The position numbers were made by a program, and so were the translations under genes. Positions 54,604 through 64,000 of a stretch of DNA of 64,000 bases are shown here, in pieces. Below the pieces are notes generated by a model that worked only from the letters and a program-made list of their open reading frames with translations, was not told where the DNA came from and did no database searches. Numbering within the stretch: the stretch's first letter is position 1; every line of letters begins with the position of its first letter. This stretch comes from Lumbricus rubellus (Eukaryota; Annelida; Clitellata; Crassiclitellata; Lumbricidae). The stretch covers positions 30,154,289 through 30,218,288 of the forward strand of contig OX243817.1 in the NCBI GenBank assembly GCA_945859605.1. Reading direction: 5' to 3'.

Positions 54604-55595
54604 CACCGTGACTCAAAAAAACTAAGCCAAATTGTTTTGCATATATCTCTAATACCTGATGACATATGAAGCTACAATTTTCCAAATATTTAGAGAAGTG
54701 GACCAAGAATATGATTCCAAAATTTCATGAAATAAAGTTGAACGGATAAGAAGATATGAATATTTAAACTTCATATACCGAAATTGCAGTTTACAAGCAA
54801 TTTTCTGTCAGATTCAATAAAAAGCAAGCCAAACAATTTTTTTTACATCTCTGATGTCTGATGAGAAATCACAAAAACTTTTTCCAGATATTTAGGGAAT
54901 TGAACCAAGAATAGGATTCCAAAATTTCATGTCATAAATGTGAAGGGATAGAAGGATATGGATATTTCAACTTCATCACCCGAAATTTCAGTTTTCAGCA
55001 AGTCTGTTATTGTGTAGACTTCATTTCTCCCACATTATGGCCTCCGAACAGTCCAGATTTGAATTCTGTCGACTATAAAATGAGGAGCGTGATGCAAGAT
55101 CGAGCCTACCAGACAACAATCCATGATATAAACGATCTGAAGCAACGCTTGTTGGAAGTGCGGGATGGCCTGAACCAGAGGATAATCGACGTTGCTGTTG
55201 CCATTGCAATGGCGCCAGCGCCCTCAGGCTTGCGTGCAAGCAGGAGGGGGACATTTTGAGCATCTTGTGTAATTAAATTATCAAACCATACTGTTGGGGT
55301 CATATTGGTAGTTCAATTCTCTACATATCTGGAAAATTTTAGAATGATTAATCATCAGGCATTGGAGATAATAGGGAAACAGTTTATCGAATCTGACAGA
55401 AAATTGCTTGTAAACTGCAATTTCGGTATATGAAGTTTAAATATTCATATCTTTTTATCCGTTCAACTTTATTTCATGAAATTTTGGAATCATATTTTTG
55501 GTCCACTTCTCTAAATATTTGGAAAATTGTAGCTTCATATGTCATCAGGTATTAGAGATATATGCAAAATAATTTGGCTTAGTTTTTTTTTGTAT
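54604..55595. mobile_element. Decayed mariner-type element with about 200-bp inverted repeats
   Basis: The left arm from AACTAAGCCAAATTGTTTTG to AAATTGCAGTTTACAAGCAA is repeated inverted at 55,385-55,590. A second, more diverged copy of the arm lies at 54,825-55,005 in direct orientation. The outermost left bases CACCGTGACTC have no counterpart at the right, so the right tip is altered. Confidence 0.85.
55011..55259 (+). pseudogene. Mariner transposase C-terminal remnant
   Basis: The frame reads DFISPTLWPPNSPDLNSVDY then YQTTIHDINDLKQRLLEV. WPPNSPDLN holds the third catalytic acidic residue of mariner transposases. The first two catalytic aspartates and the N-terminal DNA-binding region are missing, so it cannot encode an active enzyme. 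Confidence 0.85.
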
Positions 55596-55599
55596 ATGC

Positions 55600-56617
55600 A
55601 TTTATAAATTACAGTGACTGGATATGAACAGCTAATTCAACACATACAAATGTATCTACACAGATACACATCGACTTTACGCCATGCCATAATGATTAGC
55701 AGCTCATTTCTACATTTTTTATAAAGTGTATGAAGCTGTGAACATCATATTTACAGCATCTTTCATTCGTGAATTATGACTCCACATCTCACTAAATGAC
55801 AGGATCTAGGTGCTTAGGGTAATGGTTAACCCTCTGTAATGAGGAGCGCACAGACGTGAGATTGTCTCTTTTTTACACAGATTTCCGGCCTTGTGAGGAT
55901 TTACAACCGGACCTTGTGGTCCTGAGTGTGAGTGATCTTGCTACTTGACTCTTGCTAACCTATAAGAGGACATGTTCCACAACTACAATGCAGGCAGAAC
56001 ACAAAAATTCAACCTTGACTTTCAGTGTATATTCTGTGCTGAAGTGTTGAGCACAGACAGAGAAAAAACTTTGTGTATGCAGCAGAGAATGTTTATGCTG
56101 GGAGAGATCACCTCTTCGTCCTCCTCTATTGAAGGTAAAATCTGTGTTTGCTCATTTATGTATAATTGTATACATGTACAGATACTTATGTATGCATTTG
56201 TGTATGTTTGCATGCATGTATGCATGCTCGTGTGTATGAGTGTGTAAAAGCAGTATGCACATATGCATGCATATAGTACTATGTACAATGAGTACGCGTA
56301 TTTATGTATGTACATATGCATGAAAGAAGACAAGTAATTAATGCAATATTTTTAAAATACCTATGAAAAGCAATGAACATTTGTTTCATTCACCAAACAT
56401 ACTGCCATTCACCAAACATACCACCATTCACCAAACATTGCTTTACAGTTGTACCACATAAAACATAGTATGAGCAGCTCACACACATTATTGTCTGCTG
56501 ACGCTGATAACAATTTTCTGAATGCAGTCTTCAGATGAACAGATATCCGACATAATTTATGTGCAATACGATATCTCTTTTACGTTAAGTCACGACTTCA
56601 TTAACACTAATTAGTAA

Positions 56618-56654
<37 letters not shown>

Positions 56655-58550
56655 TAGAACAGCAATGCTAAGGTTCTCAATGTTAAAAATCAGATTCCAT
56701 GTGGCTTACAATTTTACAAAAGCCCTAAAATGAATGGGTTTCGGTATTCATTGGCCAAAAGCCCGATGCCATTATGCTGCAGAAGCACCACCATGAAGGA
56801 ATTTCACACCTCATGAGATTCCTCAAAGGTGTTATAAAAATAGTCAGACGTGCACGTATGAATGGATAGAGCATACTTATACATACACCAGCTACAAGCC
56901 AATGGTTGAACTTATAATAATAAGCCTTGTTTGATTTGAAACTTACACAATGTACCGGTAGTATAATTAATTACAAACAGTAATGAAAGGATGATCACAA
57001 GTTATTACATTCCTACGAGTCGAATCTAACTGTCGCTGGCCATGCAAGGTTTTCCTCATGTCCTCAATTTACCAATGTCATCTGCTGAATGGAAGGTTGA
57101 GTGGAATTTTTTGGGAAGGGTAGCGATCCTGCATCCATGCACTTTTCGTGCCAGACTGTTTACCATCACACTAAACCCCTTCTCTGACTTACAGTCAAAA
57201 TGCATCACAACTCATTTCTGAATTGGTGATTCAACTAGTATCGTAATTGGAATACATAGGCAGCAGATCCCAGCAAGCATCACTGGTCCATAATTTAAAT
57301 ACAGGGCAATAACCTGCCAAAAGATCCTCAACCCACCTACTGAGCAAGTCATAAAAGCTCCATTTCATTTGAATACAATTGTACTTTCTTCTCAAATGAT
57401 AATAAAAGACTTTGTAATATTGCAGAAGAAGCACACTGACACACTTGAAAGTAGACAGGTGTAGAAGCTGTGTCATTGATGGCAACATACAATGAAAATG
57501 TATGTCTTTATCAATGTACAGTGCCTTTGTGAGTTACATAAAATGCACCAAATTAAGTTTCTTGCTATAAATACATACATAAATGTTCAACTGATAAAAG
57601 AAGTTTCTCTGTACATTAGTGGATCATCAAGTATAACCTCACAATTTTTGGTAAGTGCATTCAACTGCAGATGATAAATAAAAACATATAAAATGCCATG
57701 TTTGCAATTAAAAAATAATAAAATGATGAGTCACTGTCTGCACTAAAACTCTCTCTCGTCTAATTTGCACCGGCTTCTCAAGAAATCTCCAGGAAATCTT
57801 CTAACATCGCAATTAACAGGAACAACTCGATATGAATGGCTGTCATTAAGAAATGCAAAAATCAATTTATGTATAGTTGTCCAATGTAAATACGAAAGCA
57901 TTTCAAAAATCCATTCTATGTGATCGTCCCATGGGCGTGTGCTAAATATCGCTCAGTGAGTCCTGTCTTCACAGATGCTTTAATATAATGTAAACAACCA
58001 TTTCCTTAAATAGCATAATTTCCATTACAAAAAAACCTAGCACAACAAACTTTTTATCGAAGCATCACATGGCGTTGGCATCTAGAGAGCATTCCAACCG
58101 AGACATACCACAATTCCGCATTCTTAGAGAATATAAAAGTAGCGCTTATTGGGAAGTAGACGAGCTGTTCATTTCCCTCTTGTAACAGATTTCAAGACAT
58201 TCTGCCAGCAAATGATTAATCAAAAGAGAGGTAATCATGCACTACTACTGAAGTCTGTTGAACCAGTTAGAACCTTGATGCTCTCACCTCACAACTGATA
58301 CTAACAAACGAATGTGGTGAACTGAAACAACTGTGGGCAAACCTTAGCAAGATTGCTGCAAGGTACAGCTGAGCCAAGGTGAAGCCATGGGGACTGGATC
58401 CTGAAGTCTCTCAGACCCAAAAGGCAACCTTCTGAGAATTGTGCCCACTTTTTTGTAACAGAGTTGCAACGATAAGTAAACCTGACTTAAAATTTGGTTA
58501 CAAAGCAAACCATTTTGACTCAGTGATTGATTGATTGAGTGATTGATTTG
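55600..58550. other. Region without recognised gene
   Basis: AT-rich. Contains TATGCATG-rich sequence at 56,165-56,320, a CATTCACCAAACATAC triple repeat at 56,387-56,437, and a (TG)n tract at 56,622-56,653. No exon recognised. Confidence 0.5.
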
Positions 58551-58556
58551 TTTTTT

Positions 58557-58768
58557 GCATGAGCACTTGTTATATAGCGCCCCTTCAAGCTCTCTCTACT
58601 CAGAGGCGCTCCAGAATGCAGAGTGGACACTGCATCGGAGTTTCACGCAGAAGCGCTGAGCAATTGTGAGTGAAGGACTTGCCCAAGGTCCTTACGCGGC
58701 AAGGTGGATTAGAACCTCGAACCTTTGGGCTCGAAGGCAACGACGCCACCACTACACCACCGCACCCT
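58557..58768 (-). repeat. tRNA-derived SINE, full-length inverted copy
   Basis: Inverse of the 48,868 SINE: tail TATATAGCGCCCCTTCAAGC first, then GAGCAATTGTGAGTGAAGGA, and the tRNA head ending CACTACACCACCGCACCC. TGATTGATTGAT flanks both sides, which may be a target duplication or part of a small repeat. Confidence 0.88.
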
Positions 58769-59189
58769 GATTGATTGATATTCTAGAACTGGCTGGGAAA
58801 ACAGAGAGTTGAAGACTCCAATGACTGACTTCAGACTCCAACAACTGACTGGTAATAAGATGAAGACGTACCATACTGGAAGCAGACGAAGGTTCCGCAT
58901 CTGATCTGAGTTCAGTGGATAGAGTAAGGCCATGAATGACAGCCTCGTTCACCAGACCTCCATCCATCCTCGCAAATGGCATTGGTTTCTACAACAGCAA
59001 AATAACTCTAACAGGTAAGCACAACAGCATGAGAAGAAGTAACTCAAACAGGCAAACCATACAGGTAGTTCCTATAAATAACAACTGCACAGATAGAATG
59101 CCTTCCCTGTTACATTGCGCTTAATTCCCAGAGATCACTCCGCCCTGTTCTTTAAGAACCTAAGAACTGTTTTATTTAGCCGTGGTTGG

Positions 59190-59250
59190 GCCGGGAGCGC
59201 TTCTGAGTAGCCTACCTTGAAGAGGCGCTATATAAATTTCCAAAATAAAT
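59190..59250 (+). repeat. SINE/LINE tail fragment
   Basis: GGGAGCGCTTCTGAGTAG, CTTGAAGAGGCGCTATATAA followed by (AAAT)n. Confidence 0.7.
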
Positions 59251-62200
59251 AAATATTTGTCTGTTAGTTACTAATGCTATATTACTACTCATCATGAAAC
59301 ACTGATCGAATACTCAGACAATGGCGTACTTTAGCTTGTAGTGACATAAAAAATAGTAAATTAATAAAATTAAGACATGTATACAGGTTTAACCAGTAAA
59401 ATCAAGTGTATACATAAAATTCCAAAGTGGTGGAGATGAATAAGGATGTGCAGCAACTTCCTGCATCACTTCCTACTCAGCATCTCTCCAGCATCTGATA
59501 AAGTTGAACTTTTCACAGGTCGGCCCACACATCATGAATCTGATCACCCGAATGGCAATTAGCAGACCATATCTATTTTACAGAAGTACTTAATTACTAG
59601 ATTTATTAACTAGTTGGTACGGTACGAAACTTGTTTAACAAATGCCATTACCCACTGCAACAACTTGTTGGCAAGTACCTATAACTACTTGATGGCAAGT
59701 AGCTATAACTACTCGTTGGCAAGTACCTATAAATACTTGATGACAAGTACCTATGGCAAAGTTATCTCATACCAATGTATAATCACAGCTAATGCATAAC
59801 AATAAGTCACATTAAAAAACCAGAAAATGACTAACTTTAAGTCGCATTTTCCAAATTATTTTATCTTTGTATCGCTTTTTTGTATCTTCTTCACTTCTAA
59901 TGACTGTACAAGTCATGTACGCAGTTATGTATTAAATTAAAGGCTCTGCTGTCAGAATTTGAAGGTCAGAATTAAATATCAAAGTCTTTAACAGCGGAAA
60001 CACAGCACAATGTCTGCACCATTGCCGTTACTAAAGCACTCCTCTGAACTGACACAACTCAAGACACATCAAACAACCATACACGTAGTTAACTAACGCC
60101 TAAGTGCATCATACAGTGTTTCCTTAAAAGCGCTCTTAACCTTAAAAGTGATCTTCATAATCACTAATATTTTCCTGTACAACCGCAGTAAACCTTGACC
60201 ATATTCAAATGTCAACCACATGAATATTATGGTGCAGACATGACTTGCGTTTCTAATGACGAACACCAACTTCCAAAATCAAAGTCACTAAATTGCAATC
60301 TGCGTGCAAGAGGTTACATATTAAATTAAAGATGCAAAGTGGCCCTTTAGGAAACGAACTAGACTAGGCTAAGATAAATATTTTCAAACTATTACATGCT
60401 GACTCACGACACAACAGCTGACTAGAGCAGACCTAGATACGTATAAGTGTTGCACATAATAAATTATGAATTTATTCATCTCAGCTACCTTGCCCTAGAC
60501 TCTCTCTCAGATAGGAAAACAAAACAGACAGCAAATTATTAAGACGGACAACACTTGAAAGCATTTGACTAATTAGAATTCACTGATTACAGGATCAACA
60601 AAACTGCTTGAAAGCATCAAGAGACTGCTGCATGACACTATACAATTATTATTGTCCCCTTACAAGACACTGTAATGCTAACGTACTTTACATTATAATG
60701 TACTTTACATTGTACTGTAAAACATTATGTAGAGCAACGTATCAGAATACAACCAAACATTTTAATATGCATCGTCGCGATGTATATACAACTCAGTTCG
60801 ACTGAACACACGCATGAGCCAGTATAGTATGTAAGTAAGTAAGAAAGTAAGTAAGTAAGAAAGTAAATAAGTAAATGACATAACATAACATAGGTTTTTA
60901 TTGCTCCCAAGAAGAAAAAACATAACATGATAGTCTTCTTACAAGTGTGAATCACTTCTGAGGCCACCAGTATGTCCAACAGACTAAATTCTCTGCATTG
61001 GTGATGAGCAATTTGAGCATAACATACAAATTTTAAAAAATCTCCGCTCGGCCAATTTGTGGGAGTTGCCCAGCTTCCATTCTAACACCAAAGTTATCTC
61101 AGCCTCATTGCCCAAAAAGGAAAGCAGCACAGGTAGTAAGATGTAAACAGGTGGAGTTTACGCCCGCCCAAAATTCCTCGATTAACACCAGTTGTTCATA
61201 AGTCATCGGTAACACCTACTCACCCTCTCTGCTGCCATCAATCTCAAAACCAGTTCCACCCTGTTACCTACAACCTACATATTTGGAGTCCAAAATCGGA
61301 GGCGGTTCAACTGTTGCCTGGATATTAGTTAGATGTCCTCAGAACTCTCCTTTGTTTAACCACACAGCAACATGTATGACTTGTATGTGTGACTGTTGAA
61401 GTCAATTAACCAAAATGAATAAGCAATTAGATAGACTGAAGGTCACATGAGCCTTACTGCACAGTAACGTCACACTAAAGTCAGAAATTAGCACAATTGC
61501 ACTATTAAATGAGTACTTTCATTTTATAATTGCTAATCAGCAGCAATTGTACTGAATGTTCTGATGTACAATTTGTACATACATGTATGCAATGGGGCAG
61601 CTTTCCAACAAAGGTCAAAGGCCAAACATCACCATACAGCAACAGGCAGCAGCATCAGTGAGCAAGGTTGTCCTTATATAAGGGCTGGGTGGTTCAATAC
61701 TTTATGGGAGCTCCTCCACTGGTTGCAATCTGCCAGTGCCAGTCTCAAGCCTGGATAAAGGAAGAGGGCAACACTAATCATCTTTGATATGGCAGTGTCG
61801 TTAAACACCAATGACCCAATAATTAATTTAATGTCAATATTACCTGATACATTCAACTGCAAACCCCCCCCCCCACACTGAAAATCAGCCATCAAAACTC
61901 CTGGATACTTTAATCATGGGTATAGTAATCTTCCCCCTTCCATAAATCAACAGAGTTTGTAGAACTTTGCAATGTCTCCACAGCTGAACATTCTTTAGAC
62001 TGCACCGGTGCACACAGCAAAAGTCAAGTTACACGAACCAAATTGTGGTCAAGTTTCTCAAGAGGTTTCTTCAATAGAAGCACATAGTTCTTCTCATCAC
62101 AGGTCAAGTGAGTCACACCTGACATGACCGGTGTCCAGTGTATACAAACTATACAAACTATACAATTGATATACAAACTATACAATATACATGCATGCAC

Positions 62201-63640
62201 CTGACAGTAGGGTCTTTAATTTTCAGGTCTCAGATAAGAGTTCTACGTGCCATTGTGCACAGTATACCTACCGGTAGTCCTAATAGAGGACATTGATATG
62301 ACAATCTGAGTTCAACTAGCAATTTAAGCGATTCTGACAAGATTTCAGCATTGAAGATCACTCAACAAGGCTCTCATGACAGTTCAACCTCTTCCTGTGT
62401 TTAATATGATCATTACTCCTGCATGGGAAGTTTCCTTGCATGGTCACGAATTGGTCAAATACAGAGAGGGCCGATTCTTTGCAGAGAACTAACCGGAGAG
62501 CCATCATGGAGAGAAAAGAATGAAAGAATAACAGGATGGACTGGCTGATGGTGGATGGATAGACTGAAGGAGATCAAGCCATGCATTAAGAGGAGAGGTG
62601 CCACTGGATGCTAAACCCTGCGGAATGGCAAAGAACTTGAAGAAGGTTAAGCATTTAAGACAATAAATACTCCTTCCAGGATTTCTTAATGACACTGCAC
62701 AGTGCAATTCACTGGTATTGTGTCAGTCATAATTATTACCCAGATAGCCACCTTCACAACTACACAGCGTCCAAACTTTACACATAGCGCTACTGAATCT
62801 GTGAGTGGCGCTATATAAATGTTCAATTACAATTACAATTAAAAAAATTACAATAGCTGGCCATCAGTTAACATGACTGCAATGAATATGGTCGTCTGCG
62901 CAAAATCCCATATACCATATTGTATTTGATCTTCTAAAACAGCTAAGCCCACAACGTTCCATTGAATGCTTCTAGGAGAATTAGCAGACTATGGACAAGA
63001 TATGAACGAATAGCAAAGAATTCAAATTGTTAAGTCATACATTTCATCTCAGTTCTGACAAGCATTCAACGTGTGAAGTATTAAAGGTGCTATGATACAA
63101 AGTATACACATACCATAAAAGTTCATTGACTTGAGAAAGCAAGACTGCATGTCGAATACACAATGCAATAAATATAACCCATCCGAGCAAGTAAACATGA
63201 TACTTCTTACACAGTAAAATATGTGAGTGGAGAAATGGTTTTGAATACCACGATTTGGTGGAATGACTTCTAAAATAACTTTGTCAGCCGCTGTTGAGTG
63301 GACATTGCCACGAAGCGCATGACGCACAATGCTGAAACTAGAAACTACATGAAAAGCCGTGGAAAGAGACACTTATCCAGCAACATGCTTATAATTATAA
63401 GCACTCCACCTGGCGAAGCATTAGATGCTTTATAAAAACTACGCCATGCGTACTCTTGAGCAACTAATTTTACCTTGAACTACAAAAATTGACATGAATT
63501 GTTAGTCATTATTTTGTTATTATTTGTTATCATCTTTACATAAATGTATCGCATAATATACCAAATAAAATTTGCTATCAAGTGATACTTGTAGAATTTA
63601 CGATTATGGCGCCATTTATTGTAAGTAAGTGCGCCTAATA
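59251..63640. other. Region without recognised gene
   Basis: AT-rich. Includes AAGTACCTATAACTACTTGA repeats at 59,670-59,757, a (GTAA)n tract at 60,827-60,876, ATACAAACTATACAA repeats at 62,140-62,185, and a tail fragment at 62,803-62,840. No coding exon recognised on either strand. Confidence 0.5.
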
Positions 63641-64000
63641 ATAAACTTCAGACACAGAGACACAGTGACAGACAAAACAGAATGACAGACGTGGACAGAG
63701 AGAAACAGAGACCAAGAGGCAACCAGACGTAGTAAGAGATATAGAGACAGACAGAGACAAACTTCAGAGACGGCCAAGAAGACACGTACAAGCAGACACA
63801 CGGAGACAGATACACAGCCAAAGACCGAGACTAATTGACAGCTAAAGAGAGAAGGGGAAGCTACAGAAAAAACGGGCCTCTCACTCCTCGTCCTTCTCCT
63901 CTTTTTCCTCTTTCTCTTTCCCTTCCTCTTCCTCCTCCTCATCCTCATCTTCTTTCTACTACTCCTTCTTCTCGTCCACATTCTCCTCCGCCTCATCCTC
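63641..64000. repeat. Purine/pyrimidine simple-sequence region at the window end
   Basis: A CAGAGACAGA-rich stretch to about 63,850, then a CCTCTTCCTC-rich tract from about 63,883 to the end. Arg/Lys-rich frames here come from the repeat. Confidence 0.8.

Noticed and set aside
63616..63996. Arginine-rich minus-strand frame
   Set aside because: Purine/pyrimidine simple sequence at the window end; no domain or splice signals.

Overview
This is animal (metazoan) nuclear DNA: two multi-exon genes with GT-AG introns, many terminal-inverted-repeat transposons, tRNA-derived SINEs and long micro/minisatellites. There is no sign of bacterial or organellar sequence. The very frequent palindrome TAGGCCTA and the deuterostome-like gene content suggest a marine invertebrate, possibly an echinoderm or hemichordate, but the species cannot be fixed from the sequence.

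Region 1 (1-12,060, minus strand) is the 5' part of a PARP14-like gene. I can join seven coding exons in one frame, giving 1,125 codons before the window ends. It encodes five tandem RRM-like modules, a long KH-like region in one 1.8-kb exon, and a macro domain. More macro domains and an ADP-ribosyltransferase domain would be expected beyond base 1. Its introns hold hAT-type elements, one only 26 bp from a splice acceptor.

Region 2 (12,061-18,800) is intergenic and packed with short non-autonomous transposons, most bounded by exact 8-bp target duplications. Some sit inside others.

Region 3 (20,693-41,816, minus strand) is a complete RALGPS gene, a Ral guanine-nucleotide exchange factor with an N-terminal RasGEF domain, a proline-containing linker and a C-terminal PH domain. 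Sixteen coding exons join with consistent phases into a 532-residue protein ending in VPDNLISFE. Introns carry a 25-bp minisatellite against the exon 9 acceptor, a 39-bp minisatellite, CA/TG tracts beside exons 1 and 10, and mariner-type and other inverted-repeat elements.

Region 4 (41,817-64,000) lies upstream of RALGPS. I found no further coding exon. It contains a degenerate repeat before the RALGPS start codon, a hAT element, a pogo/mariner-type element, a decayed mariner with a transposase remnant, an unassigned inverted-repeat element, two full tRNA-SINEs and several SINE/LINE tails. Non-coding first exons of RALGPS may lie here but are not recognisable.

A window-scale pattern stands out. 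AGGCCTA motifs are dense from 1 to about 18,790 and almost absent from there to 64,000, except inside inserted transposons. The same motif supplies several splice donors (GTAGGC) of the PARP14-like gene.
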